DNA of 64,000 nucleotides from Glaciecola sp041380235. GTDB taxonomy: Bacteria; Pseudomonadota; Gammaproteobacteria; Enterobacterales; Alteromonadaceae. Numbering within the stretch: the stretch's first letter is position 1; each line of letters opens with the position of its first letter. Positions 53,169 through 63,294 of the stretch are shown here, one piece after another. The notes below the pieces were generated by a model that saw only the letters and a list, made by a program, of their open reading frames with translations, searched no databases and was not told the origin of the DNA. The stretch lies in contig NZ_JBGIYY010000006.1 of assembly GCF_041380235.1 (NCBI RefSeq), positions 1-64,000 on the forward strand, read 5' to 3'. The position numbers and the translations under genes are program-made.

Positions 53169-54776
53169 CTATGGCCCCGGAGAATAATACGTTGCTGCAC
53201 CTGGCCCGACAGGTAAACCAAACAAAAACACCCAAACGTAAAATAGAATTGTCCACCCAACTATAAACACAAGTGAGTACGGTAACATCGTAGCGATGAG
53301 AGTCCCCATACCAAGATTCTTTTTGTACTTAGCAGCTATCGCGAGTATCAGGCCAAAATAGCTCATCATTGGAGAGATAACGTTGGTCACCGAATCTCCT
53401 ATTCGATAAGCAGCCTGAATAAGCTCTGGCGCAAAACCAATTAGCATCAACATTGGAACAAAAATAGGGGCAGTTACCGCCCACTGCGCAGAGGCACTGC
53501 CTAGGGAAAGATTCACAATACCGCACATTAAAATGAAGAGAATGAAAACTTCGGGCCCATCAAAGCCTGTGGCCTGCAAAAATGCTGCGCCTTTAACCGC
53601 TAATACAGTGCCTAAATTGGTCCATTTAAAAAATGCCACAAACTGGGCTGCAAAAAACACTAGGGTAATATAAAGCCCCATCGAGCTCATACTTTTGGCC
53701 ATAGCATCTATAACATCACGATCATTTTTCATGGTGCCGGCAATTCGCCCATATACAAAGCCCGGGATGGCAAAGGTAATGAAAATGAACGCTACGATAC
53801 CGCGCAAGAACGGTGAGCCTGCGACTTCTCCGGTTTCTGGATGGCGTAAAATTCCGTTTTCAGGAACAATAGTAAAGGCCAGCAGAGCACACACTAAAAC
53901 AAAGGTAAATCCTGCCCATTTCATCGCTTTTATTTCAACCGGGGTAGGTGCATCCATCTGCTGCTTACCTAAATCAATCGAGGCATCGTCTGGATTGTAG
54001 ACACCCAATCGCGGCTCAACAATTTTTTCAGTTACAATCGCACCCATGATAGCCACAGCAAAAGTACTCACAAACATAAAATACCAATTCACTTCAGGGC
54101 CCACGACATATTCTGGGTCAATCATTCGAGAAGCATCTTGCGTAATCCCTGCCAGCAGAGGATCTACGGTTCCAAGTAATAGATTTGCACTGTATCCAGC
54201 CGAAACACCCGCAAAGGCGGCTGCAAGGCCCGCTAATGGGTGTCTTCCTAAAGAATGAAATATCATCGCCGCTAACGGGATCAGCACCACGTAGCCTAGC
54301 TCAGAAGCAGTGTTAGAGACGATACCAGCAAATACGATAACCACTGTTACAACTTGCTTAGACGCGTTCATCACCATGGAGCGCATTACCGTGCTTAATA
54401 AGCCTGAATGTTCTGCAACAGACACACCTAGCAAAGCAACCAACACTGTGCCTAAGGGCGCAAAACCAGTGAAGTTAGTGACCAAGCCAGTAACAATTCT
54501 TTGCAGGCCCTCAGCATTCATTAAAGAGATGACTTCGATAATGCCGTCAGCTTCACGCCCTTTAGCGCCGAGTGGGCGTGGGTCCATTACGCTAACATCG
54601 AAATAACCCAGAATGCCGCTGAGAAAAACGATAAAAAGCGCAAGGGAAGCAAATAGGGTAATTGGATGAGGCAGCAGATTGCCTAACCACTCAACGCCAC
54701 TCAAAAATCGAGAAAACCAACCGCTGTTTGCGAGGTCGTTTTGAGTTGAAGATGATTGCGGAGTGTTAGAAGACAA
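53169..54776 (-). CDS. AbgT family transporter
   Basis: About 535 residues from a TTG at 54776, which has AAAGAG nine bases upstream and leads into SSNTPQSSST; a longer frame reaches an ATG at 54854 but adds an unrelated N-terminus. It has about 12 membrane segments. GNLLPHPITLFASLALFIVF near the N-terminus and the repeated NTASELGYVVLIPLAAMIF and SLGSASAQWAVTAPIFVPM blocks are the AbgT/MtrF family hairpin regions. Members import p-aminobenzoyl-glutamate or export antifolates; direction and substrate are open. Confidence 0.88.
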   Translation of the reverse strand: MSSNTPQSSSTQNDLANSGWFSRFLSGVEWLGNLLPHPITLFASLALFIVFLSGILGYFDVSVMDPRPLGAKGREADGIIEVISLMNAEGLQRIVTGLVTNFTGFAPLGTVLVALLGVSVAEHSGLLSTVMRSMVMNASKQVVTVVIVFAGIVSNTASELGYVVLIPLAAMIFHSLGRHPLAGLAAAFAGVSAGYSANLLLGTVDPLLAGITQDASRMIDPEYVVGPEVNWYFMFVSTFAVAIMGAIVTEKIVEPRLGVYNPDDASIDLGKQQMDAPTPVEIKAMKWAGFTFVLVCALLAFTIVPENGILRHPETGEVAGSPFLRGIVAFIFITFAIPGFVYGRIAGTMKNDRDVIDAMAKSMSSMGLYITLVFFAAQFVAFFKWTNLGTVLAVKGAAFLQATGFDGPEVFILFILMCGIVNLSLGSASAQWAVTAPIFVPMLMLIGFAPELIQAAYRIGDSVTNVISPMMSYFGLILAIAAKYKKNLGMGTLIATMLPYSLVFIVGWTILFYVWVFLFGLPVGPGAATYYSPGP

Positions 54777-54895
54777 AAGGTAGATCTCTTTATGTGTTGT
54801 TATTATGTTGTAAATATTACCTAAGTTCTGTCTAACTTTCATATTTAATTGCATATGGCGCTTTATTTACACTGATTCGAGCAAGAAATAGGCAA

Positions 54896-54924
54896 TAAAA
54901 AAGCTGCTAAAAAGCAGCTTTTTC
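54896..54924 (-). terminator. Terminator after hflC
   Basis: The hairpin AGCTGCT/AGCAGCT (within 54901-54921) is extended by A/T pairs and followed on the minus strand by six T residues, about 23 bases beyond the hflC stop. It closes the nnrD to hflC gene series. The plus strand also shows a T-run. Confidence 0.8.
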
Positions 54925-54945
54925 TAAGGTATAAAGTTATTGGGT

Positions 54946-55827
54946 TTATCTGACACCAGATTGATTATTCAAGTACCGGAAGAAATCACTGTCCGGCGAA
55001 ATCACAATCACGTCTTGCTTGGTATTAAAGCTAGCTCGGTAGGCATCCATACTGCGCAAGAAACTGAAAAACTCCGGGTCTTTCGAATATGTTTGCGCAT
55101 AGATTTGTGCCGCTTGTGCATCACCTTCACCGCGCAACTGTCTGGCGTTACGCTCTGCGTCTGCCAACATAACGGTGACTTTAGCGTCGACGTTTGCGCG
55201 AATAATTTCAGCTTGCTCCTGACCTTCTGAACGATACTCTCTAGCGGCAGCAGCACGCTCAGCACGCATACGTTCAAAGATTGAGTTACTGATTTCTTGC
55301 GGCAGGTTGATTTGCTTTACTCGGACATCAACAATCTGAACTCCCAGCTCATTCGAGCTACCTGATGCTTGGATCATTGCTTCATCCATCAATTCGCTTC
55401 TCTCACCCGATACAATCTGTTGTATGGTGCGAGAACCAAATTCTGAGCGCAGTCCATTGTTCACTTTTTGCTTCAATAAGATTTCAGCTTGTTCTTTGTT
55501 ACCACCAGTTGACAGCCAGTAACGTCCAAAGTCCTCAATCTTCCATTTCACATATGAATCAACAATCAAATCTTCTTTTTCAACCGTAACGAAACGATCA
55601 GCGCGCTCATCGAGTGTTTGAATGCGTGCATCTAAACGCTGCACACGGTCAAAGAATGGGATCTTTAAATGCAAACCAGGCTCATACACCATTGTGCTTC
55701 CGTCGGCGTTCTGACCGACTTTACCAAAGGTAATGACTATTGCTCTAGTCCCTTCAGCAACCACAAAGATTGAACTAAAGCCCAAAACTGCCAGCACTAC
55801 AATTAGTATAGCAACTATATTTTTCAT
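54946..55827 (-). CDS. hflC: HflC, membrane protease modulator
   Basis: A 293-residue SPFH-domain protein that forms the large HflKC cage around FtsH and modulates its proteolysis. There is one N-terminal membrane segment (about 4-21), and then the SPFH domain with EGTRAIVITFGKV near 25-37. A helical stretch with RMRAERAAAAREYRSEGQEQAEII near 190-213 is typical, followed by ADAERNARQLRGEGDAQAA. Its start overlaps the hflK stop by one base. Confidence 0.97.
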   Translation of the reverse strand: MKNIVAILIVVLAVLGFSSIFVVAEGTRAIVITFGKVGQNADGSTMVYEPGLHLKIPFFDRVQRLDARIQTLDERADRFVTVEKEDLIVDSYVKWKIEDFGRYWLSTGGNKEQAEILLKQKVNNGLRSEFGSRTIQQIVSGERSELMDEAMIQASGSSNELGVQIVDVRVKQINLPQEISNSIFERMRAERAAAAREYRSEGQEQAEIIRANVDAKVTVMLADAERNARQLRGEGDAQAAQIYAQTYSKDPEFFSFLRSMDAYRASFNTKQDVIVISPDSDFFRYLNNQSGVR

Positions 55828-56993
55828 TAGTTTCTCCCCTGCCTACCAGCATCGTTGCGCGAATTATTATTCAGCATAGGTGCAGCATTCGGGCTATTAT
55901 TCACTCTATCTCGAATCTCTTCAAAACTAGTTGAGTTACGATTAATCGTTTGTCTTGAAGTATCGCGTTGATCCATGATCTTATCTAGTGGCAAGTACAT
56001 GATATTTCCGCCGCCTTCAGTATCCACCATTATTTTACTAGTATTGCTAAAAACGCTTTCGATCGTTTCAAGATAGATACGCTGACGCGTTACTTCAGGC
56101 GCTGCAACATACTGAGGTAACAACTCTTCGAAGCGGGCAACTTCACCCTGAGCTTCTAAAATTGAACGTTCTTTATACGCTTGTGCCTCTTCGTTCATAC
56201 GATTCACCCTACCGCGAGCTTCAGGTTCAATCGCTCTTTGATAGGCCTCAGCTTCTCGAATAAAACGTTGTTCATCTTCCTGTGCAGCGATCGCGTCATC
56301 GAAGGCCGCTCTTACTTGCTCAGGCGGGCGGGCATTCGTAAAGTTTAAATCAATAATATCCACACCCATGTTGTATGGAGTTATTATTCCTTGGAGTTCT
56401 TCAAGTACTCTCTGGCGAGCCACTTCACGACCTTCCGTCAACACATCATCCATTCTTGAATGACCCACCACGTAACGAATAGCACTATCGAAGGCTTGGC
56501 TTAAGCTTTGTTCTGGATTGACTACCGCAAACACCCACTGCTGAGGGTCAAATACGCGATATTGCACTTCCATTTCAACGCTTACCATATTTTCATCTTC
56601 AGTAAGCATCGAGCCAGAAGACCCTTGGTTGCGAATAGACTGAACATTAACCGGCAAAACTTGGTCGATAAACGTTAACTTCCACTGCAAGCCTGGCTGG
56701 GCAAGAGAATGGAATTCACCAAAACGTAATATCACTCCGCGTTCAGCTTCTTTTATTGTGTAAAAGCCACTGAGTACATAAATCACTATGGCCAAAATTG
56801 CCACAATACCAATACCTTTCCCAGTGAAGCTTGCGCCAGTGCCGCCGGAACCGCCGCCACCTTTGCCAAACTTACCAAAAAGGTTCTTCAATACATCGTC
56901 TAAATCAGGCGGGCCTTGATCTTTGCTGCCACGATTTTTCCACGGGTCGTTTTTCTTGTCATTACCACCCGGCTCATTCCAAGCCATACTCAT
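55827..56993 (-). CDS. hflK: HflK, membrane protease modulator
   Basis: A 388-residue partner of HflC. The glycine-rich N-terminus (FGKFGKGGGGSGGTGAS near 40-56) precedes a membrane segment (about 62-78) and an SPFH domain starting FYTIKEAERGVILRFGEF. A helical region (about 250-310) and a polar asparagine-rich tail follow. It is encoded immediately before hflC, as in E. coli, and lies 85 bases after hflX. Confidence 0.97.
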   Translation of the reverse strand: MSMAWNEPGGNDKKNDPWKNRGSKDQGPPDLDDVLKNLFGKFGKGGGGSGGTGASFTGKGIGIVAILAIVIYVLSGFYTIKEAERGVILRFGEFHSLAQPGLQWKLTFIDQVLPVNVQSIRNQGSSGSMLTEDENMVSVEMEVQYRVFDPQQWVFAVVNPEQSLSQAFDSAIRYVVGHSRMDDVLTEGREVARQRVLEELQGIITPYNMGVDIIDLNFTNARPPEQVRAAFDDAIAAQEDEQRFIREAEAYQRAIEPEARGRVNRMNEEAQAYKERSILEAQGEVARFEELLPQYVAAPEVTRQRIYLETIESVFSNTSKIMVDTEGGGNIMYLPLDKIMDQRDTSRQTINRNSTSFEEIRDRVNNSPNAAPMLNNNSRNDAGRQGRN

Positions 56994-57078
56994 ACTCCGA
57001 AATTAAAGATACTAATTAATATACTAGTTCTAGCTACGAATAGTTTTGCTCTTCAGCAAATATATATTGTGCTTCGTT

Positions 57079-58365
57079 CTAATGAATGACAAATCCGCTA
57101 AGCTTATGTTCCACTTTTTTGTCAATTCTGTGCCAATCGGCGGTCAACATCTTAATATCAACAAGCCAATCACCCTGCTCTGAGTAGCTTTGTTCTGTTA
57201 TGCAATTGAGCTCATACAGCATGCCTCGCAGTCTGCCTTCATCTGGCGGAATACGCAAAGTATGAGTCACCATTGACTTCCTTAGACACTCAGTGAGGGC
57301 TTTTTTTAATAAATCAATGCCTTGGCCCTTTTGGGCTGACAGCCAAACGCGAATTGGACGGCCTTCTTGGTCCCTGTCTATTTTTGGCTCAACGTTTTCC
57401 AAACAATCTATTTTGTTACAAATAATGAGCTGCGGTACTTCATGCGCCTCAATCTCGGTAAGAACCTCATTGACTTGTTCCATATTTTCTCGATATTGCG
57501 CGTCAGAATAGTCAACAACGTGCAACAACAGGTCTGCTTCTTGAGTTTCTTGTAAGGTTGCTTTAAACGCAGCCACTAAATCATGGGGAAGATGGCGAAT
57601 AAAACCAACCGTATCGGCTAATATAGCAGAACCGACTTCTGCCAATTCTACTTTACGTAAAGTCGGGTCCAAAGTCGCAAATAGTTGGTCTGCAGCATAT
57701 ACCCCAGCATCAGTGATGGTGTTGAACAAGGTAGATTTGCCCGCGTTAGTATATCCGACTAAAGATACCGTTGGAATTTCCGCTCTTTTACGAGAGCGAC
57801 GACCTTGCTCTCGCTGCTTTTGGACTTTTTCTAAGCGCTTCAAGATAGCTTTGATGCGACCACGCAATAACCTGCGGTCGGTTTCTAACTGAGTTTCACC
57901 CGGTCCACGAAGCCCAATACCGCCTTTTTGGCGCTCTAAATGTGTCCAGCCTCTGATTAGACGAGTGGAGATGTGTTTTAACTGCGCCAGCTCAACTTGC
58001 AATTTACCCTCGTGGGTGCGCGCTCTTTGAGCAAATATGTCTAATATCAAACTGGTACGATCCAATACCCGACATTGAATTAACGCTTCTAAATTTCGTT
58101 CTTGGGAAGGAGACAGTGAATGGTTGAAAATAACCACGTCAGCCTGCAAGCCTTTTACGGTTTCAGCTATTTCTTCTGCTTTTCCTGAACCGATAAAATA
58201 TTTAGCTTGCGGGGCACTTCGAGAGGCGGTAATCACACCGGCTTGGTTTACACCAGCAGACGCCACCAGCATTTGTAATTCTTGAAAGTCTTCTTTGTTT
58301 TGTTCGTCTGAAAAATCAATATGTACTAGTACGGCATTTTCGCCGGCTTCAAAACGGTCAAACAA
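57079..58365 (-). CDS. hflX: Ribosome-associated GTPase HflX
   Basis: A 428-residue GTPase that splits stalled or heat-damaged ribosomes. The start is a TTG at 58365 giving MFDRFEAGENAVLVHIDF, which aligns with E. coli HflX; GGAG lies upstream. The N-terminal HflX domain contains GGIGLRGPGETQLETDRR near 163-180. The G domain has VGYTNAGKSTLFN near 201-213, DTVGFIRHLP near 246-255 and NKID near 318-321. It follows hfq closely, in the conserved order. Confidence 0.97.
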   Translation of the reverse strand: MFDRFEAGENAVLVHIDFSDEQNKEDFQELQMLVASAGVNQAGVITASRSAPQAKYFIGSGKAEEIAETVKGLQADVVIFNHSLSPSQERNLEALIQCRVLDRTSLILDIFAQRARTHEGKLQVELAQLKHISTRLIRGWTHLERQKGGIGLRGPGETQLETDRRLLRGRIKAILKRLEKVQKQREQGRRSRKRAEIPTVSLVGYTNAGKSTLFNTITDAGVYAADQLFATLDPTLRKVELAEVGSAILADTVGFIRHLPHDLVAAFKATLQETQEADLLLHVVDYSDAQYRENMEQVNEVLTEIEAHEVPQLIICNKIDCLENVEPKIDRDQEGRPIRVWLSAQKGQGIDLLKKALTECLRKSMVTHTLRIPPDEGRLRGMLYELNCITEQSYSEQGDWLVDIKMLTADWHRIDKKVEHKLSGFVIH

Positions 58366-58379
58366 ATAAATACTCCAAT

Positions 58380-58625
58380 TTAGTCTTGAGAGTCGCCATC
58401 GCCATGGTTAGTGGGCATTGTAAACGCACGTGCGGGCACGACAGTCGAAATAGCGTGTTTGTAAACCATTTGGCTTACGGTATTTTTTAGCAATACTACG
58501 AATTGGTCAAAAGATTCGACTTGGCCTTGTAGCTTAATGCCATTTACCAGATATATTGAGACCGGAATGCGCTCTTTTCTAAGAGCGTTTAAAAATGGGT
58601 CTTGTAGAGACTGACCTTTAGCCAT
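58380..58625 (-). CDS. hfq: RNA chaperone Hfq
   Basis: An 81-residue Sm-like protein that forms hexamers and pairs small RNAs with mRNAs. SLQDPFLNALRKERIPVSIY, GIKLQGQVESFDQFVVLL and the Sm2 motif YKHAISTVVP are essentially invariant. The C-terminal tail is short (about 15 residues, ending in acidic GDGDSQD) compared with the 102-residue E. coli protein. It lies between miaA and hflX. Confidence 0.98.
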   Translation of the reverse strand: MAKGQSLQDPFLNALRKERIPVSIYLVNGIKLQGQVESFDQFVVLLKNTVSQMVYKHAISTVVPARAFTMPTNHGDGDSQD

Positions 58626-58690
58626 TAGACATCCTTAATTATTATTATAATGTTGCGTTACTCATGTCTGGTCGCCCAGTGTACATCATA

Positions 58691-59635
58691 TTATTGGCGA
58701 GTAACACATACTTTTTGCATCACTCTTTGCAAATTATTGTCTTCATTTATGTCCAGCCATTCGGTGTTTTCCCAGCCTCTAAGCCATGTGATTTGTCGCT
58801 TAGCTAGCTGACGAGTTGCTGCTATTCCTTTTTCAACCATAGTGTCATAGTCAATATCTTTTGCTAGATACTCAAACACTTGACGATATCCTACACTACG
58901 CATAGAAGGCAAATCTGGATTGATTGTGTAATTAGAAATAATCTCTTGCACCTCATCAATCAAACCTGCATCGAGCATTGTTTTAAATCTTTTTTCTATT
59001 CTGCTGTGCAGTAATGCTCGGTCTTCTGTCATCAGCGCAAAGTTAAAAAAATCATAGCTTGGCATAGGTTTTTTTTCTGCTTTCCATGCCGACAGTGTTT
59101 TGCCTGTGCTTTTAAATACTTCTAACGCGCGCGTTACTCGCTGAGGATCATTTGGGTGAATTTTATCTGCGCTTGCAGGGTCTACTTCTTGAAGCTGTTG
59201 ATGCAGCCACGCTGAACCGTGCTTTGTAATTTGCTCTGCAATAATAGCTCTAACATCATGATCAGCAGCCGGAATCTCTGAAATACCATGATGCAGCGCA
59301 TTAAAATACATCATCGTTCCACCAGCCAATATGGGGATCTTCCCACGCTCAAGAATATCCTCAATACAAACGGACGCGTCTCGGATAAAGTCTGCAACTG
59401 AGTAGCTTTGCTCGGGGTTAAGAATATCAATTAAATGATGCACAATCCCCTGCTTTTCTTTTTCAGTAGGTTTTGCCGTACCGATGTTCATATCGGTATA
59501 TATTAAGGCTGAATCGACACTGACTACTTCGCCATGAATCGCTTTCGCTAACTCTACCGCAAGCGCCGTCTTGCCGCTTGCGGTAGGACCCATAATACAA
59601 ACAACTGGTTTTGAAAGTATTGGGTCACTGGTCAT
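58691..59635 (-). CDS. miaA: tRNA dimethylallyltransferase
   Basis: A 314-residue enzyme adding a dimethylallyl group to A37 of tRNAs reading UNN codons. The P-loop GPTASGKTALAVELA is near residues 16-30, SVDSALIYTDMNIGTAKP near 39-56 and DPQRVTRALEVF near 158-169. Length is close to E. coli (316). It starts one base after the mutL stop and precedes hfq by 65 bases. Confidence 0.97.
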   Translation of the reverse strand: MTSDPILSKPVVCIMGPTASGKTALAVELAKAIHGEVVSVDSALIYTDMNIGTAKPTEKEKQGIVHHLIDILNPEQSYSVADFIRDASVCIEDILERGKIPILAGGTMMYFNALHHGISEIPAADHDVRAIIAEQITKHGSAWLHQQLQEVDPASADKIHPNDPQRVTRALEVFKSTGKTLSAWKAEKKPMPSYDFFNFALMTEDRALLHSRIEKRFKTMLDAGLIDEVQEIISNYTINPDLPSMRSVGYRQVFEYLAKDIDYDTMVEKGIAATRQLAKRQITWLRGWENTEWLDINEDNNLQRVMQKVCVTRQ

Positions 59636-59636
59636 G

Positions 59637-61463
59637 CTATTTTCGCTCCATCGTTGACACTAAGGTCTGTTCACTAAGCTTATGACCACCGACTTTTATT
59701 GCATCATCTAAACGCTTACTATCCAGTCGAGATATCATACTCTGGATACTTTGCGGGCTCAATTGTGCAATCTCTAAATAGTACTGAGCAATCAGCTCAA
59801 TGCACTCAGACTCAGAGCTTAGCGCCGTTGTTTGCTCCAGTATGCGCGCAAATATATGAGCCCATGGCAATGCACGAATAGCACTTGGGACCTGCTTCAA
59901 AATATACTTTTGATGACGGCTCTCAATAATGCACCCAATTGCTTGAAGTTGGCTAAGCACGGTTTTTTGTAAAACTGCTTTTTGGCATACCGAGACAGGC
60001 ATTAGCAGCGGCTGACTTGTGCTGGCATTCGCAATTTCTATCTCAAATCCAAGTGCGATTATTTTCACTAGCGGCAGCGCAATGACATCTTCGTTTTGTT
60101 GCAACAACAAATAGCTGCCCAAGCGAACATACTGAGTATTGCCTGAAGCGCTAGTATCATTCTGCATTAGCTCCTGATAAAGCTTACCGGCTTCAGCAAT
60201 ATTTGCTTGGGCAGAAGGGTGGAAATGCGTGGTATTGCGGCCTCTTGTTACCGCACTAGCCGACGTCGAATTAAGACGAGGCGAAGCAGTGTCAGCCAAA
60301 TGAGCAGAATGCGTCGCCGCTTTATCTGCCTGCAGCGGCCGAATATAATCATGCCCCACAGATTGTTCTGAACTACGGGCCGAAAGTGAAAATGATTCAG
60401 GCGTCGAGCTCGTGACATCTTGTTTATCAAGCTGGCCTTGCTCAGCTAAGGCCTGAGCACTCACAATCGCCTGACTAATCGCTTGAAAAATCACGTCATG
60501 GACTTGCCTAGCATGATGAAATCGCACCTCATGTTTAGCAGGATGCACATTGATATCCATATCTTGGGGAGGAAGCGATAAAAACAACACATAAGCCGGG
60601 TACTGGTTGTCTGGCAACATTCCTTCATAGGCTTGACGAATCGCATGTAAAACCAACTTGTCCCGGATCATGCGACAATTAACAAAAATATACTGCTGTT
60701 CGGTGGTCGGCCACCCCTCACCTATTTTTGAACACCAGCCAGTTAGACGCATATTTTCATGTTGATAATTAATTGCTGTTGATTGCTGCAAATACGCGGC
60801 GCCGCAAACTGCCTTGACTCTTGAGATTAAATCGCCGGCACGCCACTTATGCACAAGCTTACCGTTATGTGTGAGCGAAAAAGCGATGTTTGGATGCGCT
60901 AAAGCAATCCGCCGAACAATCGTTTCAATATGTTGAAACTCGGTCTTTTGTGCACGCAAAAATTTTCGTCTAGCGGGGGTATTAAAAAATAAATCTATCA
61001 CTTCTATTGAAGTACCATGGGGGTGCGCCGCTGGGCTTAGGGTCACGTCCATATCAATGCCCTGGGCCTTAGCTTGCCATGCTTGAGCTTGATCCTGTGG
61101 CCGAGAGGTCAAGGTTAAACGACTGACCGAACTAATACTTGCTAAGGCCTCCCCGCGAAAGCCCATACTGTTGATACACTCTAAATCGTCAATATCTCTA
61201 ATCTTACTAGTGGCGTGGCGGCTTAACGCGAGCACCAACTGATCTTGGGCAATACCCGAGCCACTATCTCGGATTAATATGCGCTTGTGGCCACCCTGCT
61301 CTATTTCTACATGAATACTGTCGGCCTTAGCATCAATACTGTTTTCGATCAGTTCTTTAACTACTGATGCGGGTCGCTCAACAACCTCACCGGCAGCAAT
61401 TTGGTTGGCAAGCTGCGGGGGCAGTAGTTGAATCTTTGATGCAATGTAAGAGTCGTCGGACAT
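59637..61463 (-). CDS. mutL: DNA mismatch repair protein MutL
   Basis: A 608-residue GHKL ATPase that couples MutS mismatch recognition to MutH or other downstream steps. The ATP-binding region has GEVVERPASVVKELIENSID near 26-45, DSGSGI near 66-71 and GFRGEALASI near 101-110. A long linker (about 340-420) joins the C-terminal dimerisation domain, which lacks an obvious endonuclease DQHA(x)2E(x)4E motif, as in MutH-containing gammaproteobacteria. It starts one base after the amidase stop. Confidence 0.97.
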   Translation of the reverse strand: MSDDSYIASKIQLLPPQLANQIAAGEVVERPASVVKELIENSIDAKADSIHVEIEQGGHKRILIRDSGSGIAQDQLVLALSRHATSKIRDIDDLECINSMGFRGEALASISSVSRLTLTSRPQDQAQAWQAKAQGIDMDVTLSPAAHPHGTSIEVIDLFFNTPARRKFLRAQKTEFQHIETIVRRIALAHPNIAFSLTHNGKLVHKWRAGDLISRVKAVCGAAYLQQSTAINYQHENMRLTGWCSKIGEGWPTTEQQYIFVNCRMIRDKLVLHAIRQAYEGMLPDNQYPAYVLFLSLPPQDMDINVHPAKHEVRFHHARQVHDVIFQAISQAIVSAQALAEQGQLDKQDVTSSTPESFSLSARSSEQSVGHDYIRPLQADKAATHSAHLADTASPRLNSTSASAVTRGRNTTHFHPSAQANIAEAGKLYQELMQNDTSASGNTQYVRLGSYLLLQQNEDVIALPLVKIIALGFEIEIANASTSQPLLMPVSVCQKAVLQKTVLSQLQAIGCIIESRHQKYILKQVPSAIRALPWAHIFARILEQTTALSSESECIELIAQYYLEIAQLSPQSIQSMISRLDSKRLDDAIKVGGHKLSEQTLVSTMERK

Positions 61464-61464
61464 A

Positions 61465-62802
61465 CTAAGAACTAGGAATAGTTAGCAACTGACCGATTTT
61501 GACCATATCAGAAGAAAGGTTATTTTCAGATTTTAATTTACTAACTGTAACGCCGTATCGCTGCGCCAATAACGACAGCGACTCGCCGCTTGCCACACGA
61601 TGTTGCTGGGGAGCATTCTGTTTCCATTGTGCCCAAAGTGTACCGTCAGGAGGAGTCTTTTTAAAAAACGCAGTAATTGACCTAAACATCGCGTCGGCAA
61701 GCCGCTCTCGATGTTCTTTCCAATTTAGATTTTTCTCTTCCTGAGGGTTCGAAATAAATCCTACCTCAACTAAAATTGATGGCGTCTCCGGAGCAGTCAA
61801 TACCGCCAAACTTGCGCTCTGCGGGACCTTTTTGTGCATTTTGGTAACGCCTTTCATTTCATTGATCATTTTATTACTTAATTCATAACTGCTGGCCCTG
61901 AACAGGTCCATCGACATATTTAATATGGTTTCGGCAAAATAACGTTCAGTATCCCGATCCTCAATCACTTCTGCCGCTGGTCCCAGCAATTCTGAGCTTC
62001 GTTCAGTTTGTTCCAGCAATCGACCTAATTCACTGTCAGCTCGACCCTTTGATAATACCCAAACTGAACCGCCTCTTGGTTGCGGCGTGGTAAATGCATC
62101 GGCGTGAATAGAAATTAATAAATCAGCGTTTGCCTGCACTGCAATCCTTGGACGAGCGTTTGGAGAGATGTAATAGTCTCCATCGCGAGTCATAATCGCG
62201 CGCATTCCTGGCTCATTGTTAATTTTGGTTTCGAGCATTTTGGCAATACTTAAGGTAATACGTTTTTCGTAGGTACCTGCTGGTCCGATTGAGCCTGGAT
62301 CGACACCTCCATGACCTGCATCTACTACAATAATAATATCTTTGTCGCGATCTGGCCCGGCAGTATTCACCGGTGTTGTGTCGGCGATATATGTCGGATC
62401 CACCAGCTCAATAACTAAACGATACGAGGCGTCAGGCGACGCAGGTAAAGTAAAAATAGTAGGGGTAAGTTGTTTACTCATTTCAATGACTAAGCGAGTG
62501 TCTTGCTTAGTTTTCGGTGTGGAATGGCGTACTTTGGTGACGGCTTTAGATGAGAGCTGTAAATTATCAAATGAGTAGCGTTTACCCACACCACTCAAAT
62601 CCAATACCAGCCGATTCGGGCCGCTCAGAGTAAAGTACGTAAATGTTGGTTCGGATTCAAACTCAAGGACTAAGCGGCTGGTGTCACCCGCTTGATTAAA
62701 GCGAGCCTGTTGAATTTGATTGGCAAATGCAAGGGTCGAAAAATTAAGTGCCAATAACAGGCACAGACATATTCGCAATGGATGTTTGCATTTTAAATTC
62801 AT
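61465..62802 (-). CDS. amiB: N-acetylmuramoyl-L-alanine amidase (AmiB/AmiC type) with LysM
   Basis: A 445-residue exported amidase that cleaves septal peptidoglycan for daughter cell separation. There is a signal peptide (residues 1-27, cleavage after AFA), an AMIN domain (about 30-130), and an amidase_3 domain with VVDAGHGGVDPGSIGP near 157-172. The zinc and catalytic residues continue in EKRITLSIAK, ISIHADAF and ILVEVGFISNPQEE. A LysM repeat (about 400-443) follows. The order tsaE-amiB-mutL is the conserved one. Confidence 0.95.
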   Translation of the reverse strand: MNLKCKHPLRICLCLLLALNFSTLAFANQIQQARFNQAGDTSRLVLEFESEPTFTYFTLSGPNRLVLDLSGVGKRYSFDNLQLSSKAVTKVRHSTPKTKQDTRLVIEMSKQLTPTIFTLPASPDASYRLVIELVDPTYIADTTPVNTAGPDRDKDIIIVVDAGHGGVDPGSIGPAGTYEKRITLSIAKMLETKINNEPGMRAIMTRDGDYYISPNARPRIAVQANADLLISIHADAFTTPQPRGGSVWVLSKGRADSELGRLLEQTERSSELLGPAAEVIEDRDTERYFAETILNMSMDLFRASSYELSNKMINEMKGVTKMHKKVPQSASLAVLTAPETPSILVEVGFISNPQEEKNLNWKEHRERLADAMFRSITAFFKKTPPDGTLWAQWKQNAPQQHRVASGESLSLLAQRYGVTVSKLKSENNLSSDMVKIGQLLTIPSS

Positions 62803-62823
62803 CGCTTGCGTAAATACTCCACG

Positions 62824-63294
62824 TTACTTCATGCTTTCTAACCAAGCATTGGCTCGGTCAGACCTTGACTCTAATATAAAGTGTCGACCTTCATTTTCAT
62901 AGCTAATCTTGATTTCAAGATCAGCATTGGGCAAAAGACCAAAGCCTTTTTCTGGCCACTCTATCAAACAAAACGTATTTTCGTTGAAATAATCTCGGAT
63001 GCCCATGAATTCTAACTCTTCTGGATCAGCCAGACGATACAAATCAAAATGAAATACATCAAGCCCGTTTATTTGATAGGGCTCAACTAGCGTATACGTC
63101 GGGCTTTTTACACTACCGACATGCCCAAGAGCATGCAAAAGTTCTCGACTAAAGGTAGTTTTACCTGCCCCTAAATCGCCTTCTAGGTAAATAATCGTAC
63201 CGCCGACTTCTGCCGACATAAGGACTGCAGCGAGCCCTTTGGCAAGTTGACGGGTTGCAGTTTCATCGACACACGACCGTTGTATTTGCGTCAT
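62824..63294 (-). CDS. tsaE: tRNA threonylcarbamoyladenosine synthesis ATPase TsaE
   Basis: A 156-residue ATPase that works with TsaB and TsaD in making t6A37 of tRNAs. Walker A GDLGAGKTTFSRELL is near residues 40-54, SPTYTLVEPYQ near 64-74 and DLYRLADPEELEFMGIRDYF near 84-103. Length matches E. coli (153). Its start overlaps the nnrD stop (ATGA). Confidence 0.97.
   Translation of the reverse strand: MTQIQRSCVDETATRQLAKGLAAVLMSAEVGGTIIYLEGDLGAGKTTFSRELLHALGHVGSVKSPTYTLVEPYQINGLDVFHFDLYRLADPEELEFMGIRDYFNENTFCLIEWPEKGFGLLPNADLEIKISYENEGRHFILESRSDRANAWLESMK

Noticed and set aside
54777..54854. N-terminal extension of the AbgT transporter
   Set aside because: The 26 extra residues have no family resemblance, and the TTG at 54776 has a better ribosome site and leads directly into the usual start.
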